64,000 nt of DNA from Neurospora crassa OR74A (GCF_000182925.2 NC_026504.1:310001-374000); one strand, 5' to 3'; numbered from the stretch's first letter, positions 19,887 through 32,668 are shown. Numbers and translations are program-made. The notes: generated by a model from the letters alone, not told the origin.

Positions 19887-22224
19887 ATTGCTTGGTTGTT
19901 TGTTGTTGAACAGTGTACACAAAGACCTCATACATATACCCGGAGGGAGGGAGTCCAGACACGGGTAGCTGCCTTGGGTCAAGGTAGGTAGAGGTAGACG
20001 GGAGCACAGAATGACGTGCCGGGGTCAGCGGGGGGCCTACGGGGTGCCTTCATGTTGGCTGTGTCGTAGAATGTTGGAAGGAGCAACAGGATGGAGGTAG
20101 GGCATGCTCTTTTCATGTTCCCCCACCCAACGCACAATTCCATTTCTTTTTCCCCATTTCCTATCATCTTCTCCCTTCCTCCAAACAATCCAATCTCCAA
20201 CAGCGCGTCAAGCTCAACAGCTGATCAACAATCAACTCATCACCACTCCTTTCTTACTCTATCACCTTTTCTCGCGTCTTTTTCTTTGATCCTCTACAGC
20301 TCACCTCTCTCTGAACAAATGTCTTTTCCGGAGGTCACATGGAGCAATCCAGCCAGCACATCTGCTCGGTGCCGCCAACATCTCCAGCTTTTCCTGAAGA
20401 TAGGATCAAAGATAGGTAGGTAAGTTCATCTTTCACAACTACCGATCTTGTCCCGTTTCAACCCCTTCATCCAACCTAATCGCATCTCCTTCTCATTCTT
20501 TTCGCAAGATATGACGCCCTGTCTGTCTCTACTTGCATTCATCATTTTTTCCACTTCTGGACTGAATATTGACGGCCGTCATACTTAGCGCGAGAAGCCT
20601 TACTGAGGCGGGAGTCTTACCAACATCAGTCACGGTCACCGGCCACATCGGCAATGGCATTGTGGTCAAATCAACCACCAGAGCAGTAGTAACAACAGCG
20701 CAAACATCAGTACAAACAGCCATCCCACCAGTTACTACCACAACCAGTCGGTGCCAGAGTAGAGGTAAGCTTCCATGATCCATGAGAATAACATGGCAAT
20801 ATGGGGGAATCCCAAAGCTTTGAGTGTAGTTTCTCACCGTTAACAGACAGACTTGCTAGTGGCAGACTCGGCAGCCACCAGACCCCAATGGTCGAATCAC
20901 CAACGGCCGGATCAGCATGACTACCTCTATCTGAGAAGACCGGACCTATTGCGGCTTCGACGCCTGTCGTGGCTTATGCCACTCTCTACACGGCCCCCGT
21001 GACCCCCCCGCCGGTGACCGTGGAGGCGTCTAACCCTGGACGTCGCCACCAACCCACTAGCAGAGTTGCTAGTGGTAGACTTGGCAGCCACCATTCCAGC
21101 AACGGCCGTGTTACCAACGGTCATATTAACAAAGGTACCTCACTTCGGCCTACGGCAGACAGGCTCGATGCGAGCGGTTTCCATAAACATGAGGACGATG
21201 GTGATGACATGGAGTTCAAAGGGGAGGACGAGTATGGAATGGACTTGACTCAATGATCGTGGGAAATGGGTTTGTGTGATTGTAATGGATTAGGGTGAGC
21301 AGGAGAACTAAGGGAAGGGGGTGCACATGGACAAAGCAGCACGGGACTGGTATTGGTGACTTGATGATGCGAAGCAAAGAGGCAAGGAATAGGGAGGATT
21401 GAGAGCCCTTGATATGGACAAGCAATTCATATACATTATACGCATCCGAAAAGCTTTCTAGAGACAACTATCGTAACCGGCAATGGTGTTCTGTAGAACT
21501 CTGGTCTGTTCTGTATCAGCCGGTAGAGGTACGAAGCGACAGGTTTCGTTCGTCGCCGACCAGCAAAATCAACACCCCACTACATCCCCCCCGCCATTGT
21601 CCGTACCTCTACCCAGTTCCTTTCCCTCCAAACATGGTCTTCCCTTCAGCCAAAACCCTGTGGATAGAACATTTGATAATTCGCACTTCGTTTTCTCGCT
21701 CCTCGGTCTTCTGGTCATCGACTGTGCATTGGTCAAACGACACCGCACCTCCCACGTAGCTCGCTGCCAAAAACAGCAACCTACCTAGTACCTCTACACT
21801 TGTTCGACCGCGTCAACGCTCCTGGTCCGACTGCGATTTCATCTTTCTGAAAAGCCCGCTAAAGGTAGGAGCATAATTGCCCTTCGTCACCATCACAAGT
21901 GGCCGTTCTCTTCTCCATCCCATCCATTGTTTCGATCCGGCCCAAAAGGTTCGAAACTTGCACCACGCTTCGAGGATATGCTGCCGGGTCCCTATATACA
22001 TCCACGCCCTGTTGGACAATACGCGCTTCATTGTCCCAATCATTCAAGTCCAGCGAAATATGGAGCAACTACTGACTTTTCCATCGCGTCCAGAACATTA
22101 ACCTTCCTCATCCTCGGCCAGTCGCGACGGAGACTTCAATCCAATCAGAAAGACAAGTCACGCAGTGCTGAAGGACAACAAAGCGTTCGCTCGAGAAGTT
22201 TCAAAAGTCGACAGGAGGACAATC
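19887..22224. other. Gap with a degenerate Thr/Val-rich coding relic
   Basis: No complete gene supported. At 20569-20778 and 20969-21256 (+) there are short frames rich in Thr and Val (VTVTGHIGNGIVVKSTT; TLYTAPVTPPPVTVEAS), the latter ending in an acidic HEDDGDDMEF tail. A segment beginning AGACTTGCTAGTGGCAGACT at about 20850 is repeated at about 21062 with drift, so this is an internally duplicated, probably decayed gene or a multi-exon gene I cannot model. The remainder (21.3-22.2 kb) is the upstream region of B1. Confidence 0.35.
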
Positions 22225-24319
22225 ATGGCAGGGAACCACCCCATAGCAGGAAGTCCACCTGTTGTACAGGTAGCCAGCCCTTTCGGGTTCGTTAGAGCCC
22301 TGGAATGCGCTGCAGCGGAGATGTTGCCCCAAATGTCGACATATTGGGAAATTATTCGTGAGTTCTTACTTTCCCGGAAACAGAAAACGCGACAAAGACT
22401 GACCGCAACCGTGACAACATAGTCTATATACAAGAGAACTTGGCCATGGCGAACGGAGCCGTGCGACCTCTGGAGGCATTGAAGAATTGGGGCGACGACT
22501 TCGACCCTTTCGCGCGCAGAGCCTACAGCTGGCTTTTGGTTCATCACGAAAGCAACTCGTCGGAGTCCGCCATTGCTGGGATCAGCCATACAAGGCCACG
22601 ACTTCGGCAACAGATCATGGACAGCCTGGCATCCCACGAGAGGATCAATCGAAACACCCATGTGAAGGGTGCTGTCGACCAAACATTCCCGGACTCGATC
22701 AAATCCGAGGTGGACTTTTGGTCTCAGGAGGCTATAACAAAGAGCATCAACAACAGGACACCAGCGGCCTCAGCAATCGCGGATATTCCACGAACGAGAC
22801 AAGAGCAAGCCGTGTACATCCGAGAAATGTTTGATGCTCTGAAGAACACCCAGGACATCATTGAGAAAGCGAGCAACCACAAGGTGGGTACCGTCAAGTC
22901 AACTAGTGGGAGAGTGCTCCAGGATCTTGCGTGGGTGCTATACGTAAGTCGAAATCAACACTTCCATGTCTCCTCCATCCTTATGACCGGTATCATCACC
23001 GAATGAAGAATAACCGATTTGGGGTTTCCTCCGTCTAGAGAGAGGCCCGCAACCTTCAACAGGGCAAACCGGGAGTGAACCCTTGGTGCACTTCATTCAA
23101 GTACAAGCAGTACCCTACTCTGCGGGCTCGCTGGAACGACATGGTGGAATTCTTTCACGTAAGTTCTGGAGAAACTCGCATACGTGGATGCCGTAACTAA
23201 CATTCTCTCTAAACACAGACTTCAAAAGCAGCAGTAGCCAACTTGATTGTCACCCACAGCGAGAAGCGTTTTGCCGGTAACCCGACTAAAGAGAAACAAC
23301 GCAAGACTGTCAACGACAAATGCAACAAGAAGAAAGCGACCAGGATGAAGGACAACGAGGAGAAGGCGGCCACACTCGACAAAGTTGTCAAGGATGCAAA
23401 GGGCAAAGTCGCTACTGCGGAGAGTACTCCGAACAAGGGCATAGGTACTGCTGGCACTTCTGCTCCAGCTCTAAACGACTCATCCGCGACCGCTAAGCCT
23501 GATTTTTAGGAGAATCAGGACGGAAGCTTCGTAGATGAGGAGAGGGACGCCGAAGACAGTGTGGATCTGGACGACGAAGCTGAAGAGTTTGATGACAGCG
23601 AGGGAGAACCTAAAGACACCGACAACGAGTCTGACGACGAAGCAACGCATCTCCTGCAGAATGCCCAGCAAGATGTGGGCCGCTACGATGACATTAAAGA
23701 AGAGCAGGAAAGCGACGATTTGAACCCTCAGTCAGGGCAAGCAATGGGCGACTCTGCTGCTTCCACGACTGCCTTCGCAGCATCTTCACACCCGCATGCT
23801 CCGGCCTACCCACCATCACCCGGCTTGATCGGCCGTCGGCGACAGGTCCGAGCTATATCCCCCGACGAAGGACACCATTCAAGCATCATGCCTTCCATTG
23901 AACACGAGTCATATGGCCCTTTTCATGCTGGCGGTGTGGTGAGCCAAAACGATCACGACCGATACGTCGATGATGCCAATGGCAATGACCGCGGCTCGTT
24001 ACAGCTACCCAGTCAACCCGTGAATTATCCGGAACAGCCACTGCACCAGCACACTAGTCCGAGCCCCCCCGAGCTCCCTAGTGGGATTGGCTTCGTGAAG
24101 GAGGAAGAAATACCGCAGTCGGTAGTCACAACTTCACACATTGCCCCTATGCCACTCAACACCGGCACTAGTGGTGTCGGTGGAGGAGCACAGGACAACA
24201 CTGATCTGCGGGATAGTACCAACTCTTCTCGTTCTCGGGCTAGGAGGAACAGACATAGCTCCGAGGACAGCAGCGACAGTCATGCTCAGGCTCGTGCCAG
24301 GAGGCGTCCCCGTATTTAG
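22225..24319 (+). CDS. Family B member B1 (in-frame UAG at codon 355)
   Basis: The model is join(22225..22357, 22423..22943, 23039..23158, 23219..24319), 625 codons including an internal TAG at 23507. Exon 1 ends in STYWEII with a phase-1 junction. Exon 2 has SHTRPRL, LASHE and ADIPRT. Exon 3 is exactly 120 nt (PWCTSF...RWNDMVEFF). Exon 4 starts TSKAAVANLIV and lacks the intron found at its 81st base in B2, B4 and B8. A Lys-rich stretch leads to the TAG; then the same frame continues with a very acidic tail (DEEDDSEG-type) and an Arg-rich end (SRSRARRNRHSS, RARRRPRI). The UAG lies in an 8-nt loop of the perfect 7-bp stem CCTGATT/AATCAGG. Family and function are not recognised; the basic end suggests nuclear location. 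Either two products are made or the UAG is recoded to Trp. Confidence 0.7.
23507..23509 (+). other. In-frame UAG in hairpin loop (B1)
   Basis: Stem CCTGATT/AATCAGG (7 bp, perfect), loop TTTAGGAG. Continuation in the same frame is open for 270 codons. Candidate mRNA-edited stop. Confidence 0.6.
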
Positions 24320-25888
24320 GTTCTTGGAGGCATCTCCGAAGGGCGCAGATGGCAAGTTGAGAATTTGACATGACAGAGGCTCCGCATCACCCTACTCTTA
24401 CTCTCTTGGCGCCAGCCAGAGAAGGGGCCAAGTGGAAATTCTTATCTGGCATATTTGCCGTAGTAATCCTGACCAGAATCATCTATTTCATCACGACGTT
24501 CGACCTGGCCCCCTTGGAGAGGTCAAGGCGGCAGGCCGAAGAGTCCAGCGCATGTTCGGCGACCTTTGCAAGAGGTGGACAAGACGAAGGATCGCAAGGA
24601 GAGAGGGGGAGAGGTGCTCTATGCCGTACCCCTCCCCCGCTACCAGCGAGCCGTCACAAGGATCTAGGCCACTAATAACTACGGAACAGGCCAAGCGGTC
24701 AAACAAAAGCTGAATGAATAACAATTTAGAGGTAAATAAAGCTTTAGAAGTAGTCACACATCATGATTGCCTGTTATGCTCTGCGCGGCAAATATGATAC
24801 AGTCACTGTTCTTTGGTGTTTCCTCTGCTTCATGCGTGGCGTCAGATGCAGGGATAAAGAGTGTTGAAACAAAGGAAGCACACGGCGTCAGGGAAGGAGA
24901 AGAAACAATGCGATTGTCCCTATCTCGATATTCGACCGTGGTAATGTTTGAATCTTGCTAGATCTTGGAAAGTCACTTCATCCGCCCGTTCGATGTTGCT
25001 CATCACAGATTCCACTTTCGCAGGAGGCAATACCAAGTCATCTGCAATCATGGGCATCTCATTGATGCTTGTGTCTCCGTTCCTTTGTCCTCATCAAGCA
25101 AGCATCGCTGCGCGAGAGTGGCTGGAGAATGGTCAAAAGGTTTAAATCTCAGCGTTTCCTTCCTGGTTGAGCTGGAACTTGATCTGAAATATCACCTGCC
25201 AGGTTTGGGACTTCCTCCCACTTCACCTTCTATAGTTGTAAAGGTTTCCAACCTGGAGCTGCTATGACAAACGGGCGGCGGGTGGTTTTGGGAGTATAAA
25301 AACCCCTATTGGCTTTGGTCAGTGCTGGAAAGTTTTCCTCTTTTTTGTTTCGAACAACGATCGCACAAACTTGCCCCCCTGACCAGCAAAAGTCAACTGT
25401 GAAATTTCACCGCGAACGATATTAACAGCCAACAACAAGGAACCCAACCTGCCTCAATCAGCCCAACGACTTAATCTTTCCTCTGCCTAAGACCGCCGCG
25501 CAAACCCTCACGCTGCACTCGACAACTCCTGCTCCTGCTAGTCTACTGAGCTCCTCTTGCTCCAGCTAATCTACTGACGGTCCCACGCTCTCTTCTCCGT
25601 AGCCAGCAACCGCCGATTGCGACAACAGCGTCACGACACTCCACTGCCGCCAACTTGTCCTCCCAGGTACGTGCCGACAGGCAGAAGATCGAACCATACT
25701 ACGAGCGTGCATTTTGCCTATCCCTTGCCGCCTTCTGTCGCCGACAGTCGACAATCTCTTCTCGACAACTCACCGCCCTTGACAACTCGCAGCATCTTCG
25801 ATCGCTCCTCATCTTCCGCAACTGTTGCCTCCATTTCTCAACCCCTAGAAGATCTGACAAAGGGTCGGTATATATTCACGTCGGCACA
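24320..25888. other. Spacer B1-B2 with one small hydrophobic frame
   Basis: At 24370-24675 (+) a frame of about 100 aa has one hydrophobic segment (FLSGIFAVVILTRIIYFITTF) and a basic end. It could be a remnant of a family A/C-like membrane gene, but the start and end are not convincing. A GTATAAAAACC box at about 25295 is probably the B2 promoter. The B2 leader has an internal repeat (CTACTGAGCTCC / CTACTGACGGTCC). Confidence 0.35.
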
Positions 25889-27120
25889 ATGAACAACTAC
25901 AATACCGACCACCAGCTGATAAGCTTCGTTCCTCGCATGGAACAAGCTGTGGCCCAGCGCAACCCCCATCTCGGCGAGTATTGGGACATTATCCGTAAGT
26001 AATTTCCCTCGTCACCCCTGCCAATTCAGACAAAGATGCTCCCATACAGGTTCCGCTTGCTAACTCTCTTCAAACCGTGTAGTCTCCATTCAAGAGAACT
26101 TGCGCCAACCCGCTAGTGCCGAGTTCGCCGGGGTTGAAGTCATCAAGAGCCTTGAAGAGATCAAGAGGATGAAGAGGTGGAACGACCAGCACAACCACTT
26201 CTCGCGTTGTGCATACGAGTATTTGAGGTTCGCTTACAATCTCGGCGCGTCGGAGCAGGCGATCAAACGGATTGCCCACACCAAGCCCAATATCGGTGTT
26301 GAGGCACTGGCGGGCATGAACGCTCATGAGCTTTCCCTCAACCGCAGGATCACCAGGGGAGAACAGGGCGAGGATCAGACCTACGAGGGCCGCATGCGCT
26401 CGGAGGCCGAGTTCTGGGTGCACGACAAGATCGTGTGCGACTACACCAGAAAGAGAGTTCCCCAGAGCGCCAGGCTTGACATTCCCATCTTCCCAACGGA
26501 CGAGGCCGGGTATGTCAGGGAGATGGTCGAGGCCATGTCCAACATGGTTGGTGAAAAAGATGGCAGTGCATCCCAGATCGACACGGTGAGAAAGATGTCG
26601 AAGGGTGTTATGGAGCATGTTGCCTGGCAGTATTTTGTAAGTGATTACGTACACACCCTTCAATAGCATAGTGGTTCCTGACTAACAGGTGTACAGCGCG
26701 AGTCGAGACAAGCCCAGAATGGTGATGCCAATATCCAGCCCTGGTGTACCGGCTTCTACCTGCGGGAGTACGACTCATGGCAGGAAAGATGGGACGACAT
26801 GGTCGCCCTAATGACGGTGAGTTAACATCCAAGTACAATAATTTGTTAGCGTGAGCTCTGCTGACTGCTGCAATAGAAGTCAAAGGCTGCGGTAGCTGAC
26901 ATGATCATCGCAATTTACCCGAAGCGCTTCGCTAGCGACCCATACTATGAGTTGCAGGTAAGTTGGCTCTTGAATTTCTATTATCAAGTGCAGCTGCTAA
27001 CGATGTGTACAGCGCAAAAATATCAATGATCGCAACAACAAGAAAAGGGCGCAAGAGGCGAGGGACATTGCGGCGCTTGCTGCCCAGGGGCAGGCTTCCG
27101 GTGCCGGAGCTGGTCACTAA
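25889..27120 (+). CDS. Family B member B2, short form (5 exons)
   Basis: The model is join(25889..25994, 26083..26636, 26697..26816, 26877..26957, 27013..27120), 322 aa. It shows the family's complete exon plan: exon 1 ends GEYWDII with a phase-1 split codon; exon 3 is 120 nt (PWCTGFYLREY...RWDDMVALM); exon 4 is 81 nt (KSKAAVADMI...ASDPYYELQ). Exon 5 begins RKNINDRNNKKRAQEARD and ends soon after in GAGAGH and a TAA. All introns are GT-AG with CTAAC-like branch sites. Exon 2 carries IAHTKPN and an AHELSLNRR motif. The long acidic tail of the other copies is absent. The terminal TAA itself opens a loop closed by the perfect stem GGTCAC/GTGACC. Function unknown. Confidence 0.8.
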
Positions 27121-27864
27121 GTACACTCCTATGTGACCTACGACGAGAGGCCATCATCTGGTAGAGTACGCTGGTTGGCGGGAGGGGCGGGTGGCCGATG
27201 AGGAGTTGGTTCGGTAAAGCAACCAGTTTGAAACTTGGGGATGGATTAAGCGAACTTTGCACGGAATCGGTATTAGCCCATATTGAGAGGTCCACCGCCA
27301 ATAGAGAAGTTTGTTGTATTCCTAGTATCAGCTCGCCGACGGGGGTAATGTGAGGCAAGGTTCGGAGTTCTTTTAGTGATCGAGAGCAGTGAGATGTTGC
27401 GTGACTGGAGTTTGCCATTGATTGACTGATATTAACGGATGTTGTACAAACCTCAGAAACAGACTCATGATCATGACGTTTTGTTGCTCATATGAGGATC
27501 ACATATGACCGAGCCAACTATTCGAAATGGATCTCTCAGCTATAAAAGGCCCGTATATCCGGGCTTCTAGCCTCTTCTCCGGCTTCGTGTTTGCACGCTC
27601 AACGTATATAGAACACATATGCTGTATTCAACGGTGTCGTTCTGTCGTGCTTGAAGTCTCATCCTTTCCCAACCTCCCAATAGTATCAACCAAGTCATTA
27701 TAGATGATAGGTAGTAACCTGAGTAAAGTTTTCTAACCTCACTCCCAAGACAGAAAACACAGTGACACAGCCTTCAACACGAGTTGGCAGAAGTCCAATC
27801 TTCACTCCGAGCTTGGCCCTAGGGGAATTTAAAGCACTTCCGGTCTGGTATGGAAGACAGAATT

Positions 27865-28616
27865 GTCGGCGGCCTGGCGTTTACTGAAGCAAGACCAGGC
27901 ATCGCGCCCTTTTGTACTTCCTTCTATTTGAGGGAGTACGAGTCCTTTTGGGACCGTTGGGACGACATGGTGGCATTGTTTAGGGTAGGTTCATGCCTAT
28001 GTCTATGAATAAAACTCTAGGTTCAGTATAGGTAGGGTACTGAATCGTCGAACAGGTATCGAAAGCCGCAGTCGGGTTGCCAACCTCCTTCCGTGATCAC
28101 TACCTACCTCATTGGCGGATATTATGAACGATCATTTCCATCTTTCATTCCAGCAGCACCATATCTCGGTAAAGAACATGGAGAGGTCATCTCAGGGCAC
28201 CCCCAAGAATGAAGGCAATATACATACCTCTGGGAATGAATCAACAGAGGTATGGATCGCAATCACCGTTACAACTGGACGACTGGCTCGACCCAGGGCA
28301 CTTCTTATGGACGACGAGATACCTACTCGAGCTCCCACCGAACGATGGGTTCAATCGGGATGATCCCAATGGGCGATCGGTCTATTTCAAAGCCTGATGG
28401 CTTACTAAGGTACCTAGGCGGCGGAGAACCCAGTCGATCAGCACTCTTCTCTAGGTACGTACTTTCTCCAGACAGCTAACATTTTCCTAGAGGAAGGAGA
28501 AAAATGCGGACAATAACGCGACTAAGGCCCGTATTATTAGGGACGGGCAGATGGCTTTTGTTGCTCAGGCGTCTGGATCTGAAGCTGCCAACCAGTACAT
28601 ATTACCTTATGTTTAG
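27865..28616 (+). pseudogene. Family B fragment B3 (exons 3-5 only)
   Basis: A 120-nt exon-3 equivalent (27865-27984, PFCTSFYLREYESFWDRWDDM) with a good GTAGGT donor is followed by an exon-4 start (28056, SKAAVG) that diverges after a few residues. An exon-5 equivalent lies at 28491-28616 (RKEKNADNNATKARIIRDG, closest to B2). Exons 1-2 are missing, the exon-3 acceptor AG is not present, and about 380 bp of unrelated sequence sits between exons 4 and 5. A TATAAAAGG box lies upstream at about 27541. A decayed partial copy. Confidence 0.7.
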
Positions 28617-30141
28617 GACGGCCAAGTTTACCTATGATGTAATCAAAGGTTACAATTAGAAGCGACCTGGCGTTGTTGTGGTATGGATTTTTATAAGCTT
28701 CCCTTTCATTACAAGAGGTAATCGAGAGGATTTACAGCACTTTGCTTTTATTTTATCCCCTGGAAAGTGCAGCGACTGCAGAAAGGCGTAGGTTGAACGC
28801 AAAGTAATAGCCAGGGGCGGGCTGCAAGACGCACTTGGCGGGCAGGCGATGCTGCAGGCGCTCGAACTCAAGGCCCCCTTCCCTTTTCTCCACTTCCACT
28901 TGGCGCTTCCCACGCAAACCCACCATCTGCTTCTCGTCTTCTCCCAATCCAATCTCTTTCTCCGTGGAAAACCTCCCCGCAAAGAGCTTTTGACAGCAGC
29001 ACACCAGCGAGAGGAATTTCCGATCGCCAACAACAGCCAACCAGCTTCCTACTTCCCTTATTGACATCGACAGCTCTCATCGTACTCTGCTCCGTACTTG
29101 CGGTACTCCTTGATCGAAGTTCCGTACTTCGCGGTTGTGGTCACCTCGGCCTCATCTGCGGCCCCGCCACCGGCTTTGGTAGGCCAGACCCCTCAAGCTC
29201 AACCGCTCGCCCTTGCACATACCTGTAAGGCTGCGTTTGTTCTCGTACGGTTGCCGTATAGAGGAGGTGGTCGTATAGGTTTATACGGTAAAGCTCGGGC
29301 CACCTTTCAGATGCACCGTATAGCTATTGGCACCCCCTTTATACGGCTAGTATACTACTAGGTTCATTTGGTTGATTTTTTTCCTTAAGGCAGTCTATAG
29401 GGTAGAGGCGTCGCACGAGTGCGCTAAGATCACTGGAGTACAGGGCATTGCAGAGTGCAGGCTGTAAGCATACGGCATGCTACGGTTCTCAGGGGCTGGT
29501 CTGCATTTTGGTGATTTTGTACGGCGATGCTAAATTTGTACGGTTTTCTGGTTATATATAACCCTAACCCGGCTAAGGCTGAACGAGGCTGACATGAGGG
29601 GGTCGCAAATTGTATTTCTATACGGCAACCGACCAAATGATCGCTATTTTGTACGGTTATCGTATAGAAATAGCCGTATGAGGCGGTTTATACGGCAACT
29701 GTACGAGAACAAACGCAGCCTAAGTGATGATCAGCCTACTCGACTTCTAGAAACAAAAATCTTGATCAACCGCCCGACAAGCAAAACGCAAGTGGCTTCT
29801 GTAACCTGCGGTTGCTGCGCCCGCTTCCTGCCCTCGCACCCAACTCCCCCTTCGTTCAGACTGACACCTGAAGCGGCATCAGAAGCTTGCTGTTCCGCAT
29901 CACACAGCAAGCAGGTGCTCTGTTATTCTTGACCTCAATGTCATTTATCATCCAATGTAGCGCGTCACTTCATCTCTTCCTCGCCATTCCTGCCCTGAAC
30001 TTTCTGTACCTTCACCCACTATGACTCGACGTCCTTGTGTACATCTCTCCGCGATGATGATCTGCCATTCCATGCTATGCACAAACGACATACTAACAGA
30101 GTTTCTTCTAGTATATCATAAGTAGTCCAGAGCCATCCGTC
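28617..30141. other. Spacer with a 492-bp MITE
   Basis: No gene supported. Contains the inverted-repeat element at 29229-29720 and the B4 leader. Confidence 0.6.
29229..29720. mobile_element. 492-bp MITE with 30-bp TIRs and TAA target duplication
   Basis: Left end GGCTGCGTTTGTTCTCGTAC continues to GGTTGCCGTATA. The reverse complement of the right end is the same with one mismatch over about 32 bp. The 3-bp duplication TAA flanks both sides (29226-29228, 29721-29723), as in the PIF/Harbinger superfamily. The interior is non-coding and rich in TACGG/CCGTA words (several GCCGTATA copies in both orientations). It includes a single CCCTAACCC. TIR identity is high, so insertion is fairly recent. 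Confidence 0.85.
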
Positions 30142-32668
30142 ATGTCCGACTGCAACACAATCAACACACAGGCCGTTTTCGGCTTCGTGGACTTTCTCAA
30201 GTCCGCCGCCGAGCGTGAGGATCCGAGACTCAAGACGTATTGGGACATCATCAGTATGTTACTTTTCCCTCCACTTTGCAAATTTGCCGAAGATTGCCCC
30301 GAAATACTAACAGTCATTCAGTCAATATTCAAGATAATATTATTCGGCCAAAGACCAGGACGATTCGGCCCTTCCAAGAATTCGAGATCCCGCACGGGTT
30401 CCAAGAGTTCGGCAAGAATGCATACGACTGGCTCGTCTTCTACGTCAGATGTCGCACCACGGAAACTGCCGTAGGGGCGATCGGACACACCAGGCCCGGC
30501 TTGAAGCAGGCCCTAGTGGTTGGTCTAGCAGGACACGAGAAGAGCGACAATCGGAGGACTAAAAGGGAAGACCCCCCAAACAGCCAAGTCCTTCCCGGCC
30601 ATTCGAAATCTATGGCTGAATTTTATGCCACCGAGGGCGCCCTTAAGTCGCTTCACCACCGGACACCCGAAGCGGGAATAACTGATGATATTCCGCAGAC
30701 TCGCGAGGAACAGCTCTCATTTGTCCTCCAAATGGCAGAGGCATTGGAGGATGTCACCGATTATGTGGATAACAACGACAGCCATCAGGTCCAGACGGTC
30801 AAGCGGACATCAAGGACGGTGTTCGAGCACATAGCATGGAGGTTGCTGGTAAGCTCCACCATGATTCCATTGTTTGTAAAGTGACATTCATGGGACCCAG
30901 CTAACCACACGAATGTTCAGCACACGGGAATCTTGATGCAGGAGGGTGAACCTGCCGTTCTTCCATGGTCAACCAGTTTCTACAGACGGGACTATCCCAC
31001 CTTCAGAGCCCAATGGAACGACATGGTCCTGTTTCTACCCGTAAGCCGAAAGATATGATACAGTACTTGTGGTGAATAGGCGTTGCTAACAAGACGAGAA
31101 TCAGAAATCAAAAGCCGCAGTAGCCAACCTGCTCATTTCTCCGTATTGGAACAGGTTTGCCGGAGATCCTGACAAGGAACTCAATGTACGTGGTCTTTTC
31201 TGGTCCGCTACATGTTGCTGTACCGATGTACTGACTGACCGTTTCGAAGACCAAAAAGATTAATAAGGAAGGAAATGGAAAGAAAACTGAAATGCTGCGA
31301 GGATTGGGAGCCGGAGGCACCCAAGCTGCTGCTGCAGGCCGTGATGAGAACGCAAGTGGACTTGACAACAGCTCATCGAGTGTCGATTTAAATCTTCCCG
31401 AAAGCCATAAAAACGCCTTCATCTCGAACTCCGCGAGACCGCCCCGATCTGGTCGAGGTCGCGACCATACGCCGGCAATGTCGACACTCTCCACCCATGC
31501 CGGAATCCCTGCCACAAGAAATGCTACTTAGGTAGTGGCAGACAGCAGCAAGGTGATCGAAGGCAAATGTGTCAAAGGCCTCGAGCATGAGGTGCTTGAC
31601 GTGGAAGGGAACAAGGCCAAGCTCCACAATACCTCGCGCCAGGCAGAGACCACGATTCGGCAAAGTTCAATTCTTCGTCAAAGAGAACGGAGACAAAGGC
31701 GTTTGGCTGGGGGATGGAGAAGTCGACCTGTGAGACAGAGGGCACCGCAAGAAAATGATGCAGCCGAAGCGTATATTCCTCAGCCAAAGCCCAGCCCCCA
31801 GCAAGTGATCATTCCTCCGCAAGCCCAGAGAATCGACAACCCCAAAGTCTCCTACTTGAAATCGCAACAAGAGCGGCACACCGAAATGCAAGGCGGAATA
31901 AAGAATGCGGCGTGTTCGGAAGCGGAGGAGCGGGATCATGATGAAAGCATCTTTACGCCTAACCAGATGGAGGTTATTTGGAACAGCCAGCAGCAGGTGC
32001 CTGACGTTAATGTCGATGCTGACAACGCCAGTCTCAACGGGGGTATTCCGGGAGACGATCGTATGGAGGACAACGATTGGGGACAAGAGGCCCTTAGTCT
32101 GAGTCACCTCGCAGACCCTTTCAGCTGGAGTAAGGACTTGGCGACTCAAGCCTTTATCAACCCAATGGCGCTGTATCCAGTTGACAACGGTGAATTCGCG
32201 GACGATCTGGTGGACAATGCCCACGAGACCTTGGGCAACAATATGCCCATCAACCCGGCCCTGTCAGACAGCAATGCGTTTACCTCAATCGTTGCGAGTC
32301 TTGACCCAGTTTCTGGCGAAATCGCGAATAATAGCGACACGACCAACAGCAGTGATGGCACGTACGCGTACGGTATGGATATGTCACCAGAGGATCCGGA
32401 CAACCGTATCGCGGATGATATACTTCAGGCCCCCAACTCAGAAGATCAACTCGAGATGTTCAACATGGACGCTTTCATCATGGGCCCTCATCAACCCATG
32501 TCAGGTGAAGACGACCCCAATTTCACCGCGGCCGGCTTTGTTGACTTTCAACGCGAGGATGAAGATCTCAACGACGAATTATCTGGAGACAGGTTCATCG
32601 GCTATCCTGTCGCTGGAACCAGTGGTTCCAAGCGCAAGAGGGATGAGACCGACGAGGAGGTAGTATGA
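30142..32668 (+). CDS. Family B member B4 (in-frame UAG at codon 374)
   Basis: The model is join(30142..30253, 30322..30848, 30921..31040, 31105..31185, 31250..32668), 753 codons including TAG at 31529. Five exons with the exact 120- and 81-nt exons 3 and 4. Exon 1 ends LKTYWDII. Exon 2 contains IGHTRPGL, LAGHE and DDIPQTREE. Exon 4 reads KSKAAVANLLI...FAGDPDKEL. After a Ser/Arg-rich stretch comes the TAG. The same frame then runs 379 codons through a basic Gln-rich part (RQRERRQRRL), an acidic Asp/Asn-rich part (FNMDAFIMG) and a final SKRKRDETDEE, a likely nuclear localisation signal. The UAG is in the terminal loop of a stacked hairpin (outer CTGCCAC/GTGGCAG, inner CTAC/GTAG). Function unknown. 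Confidence 0.72.
31529..31531 (+). other. In-frame UAG in hairpin loop (B4)
   Basis: Inner stem CTAC/GTAG with tetraloop TTAG, backed by the outer 7-bp stem CTGCCAC/GTGGCAG. The A of UAG is unpaired. Candidate edited stop. Confidence 0.55.

Noticed and set aside
19655-19888. Small protein frames across 19.6-19.9 kb
   Set aside because: They overlap the tRNA-Arg gene, which explains the conserved GC-rich stretch.
23480-23520. Reading the in-frame UAGs of family B as 3' splice sites (TAG|G)
   Set aside because: Four of the five main sites are followed by G and would suit an acceptor. But clear donors and branch sites at fitting distance are not seen in B4, B7 or B8, the sequence on both sides is open in the same frame in every copy, and the upstream part is protein-like. 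Not fully excluded; cDNA would settle it.
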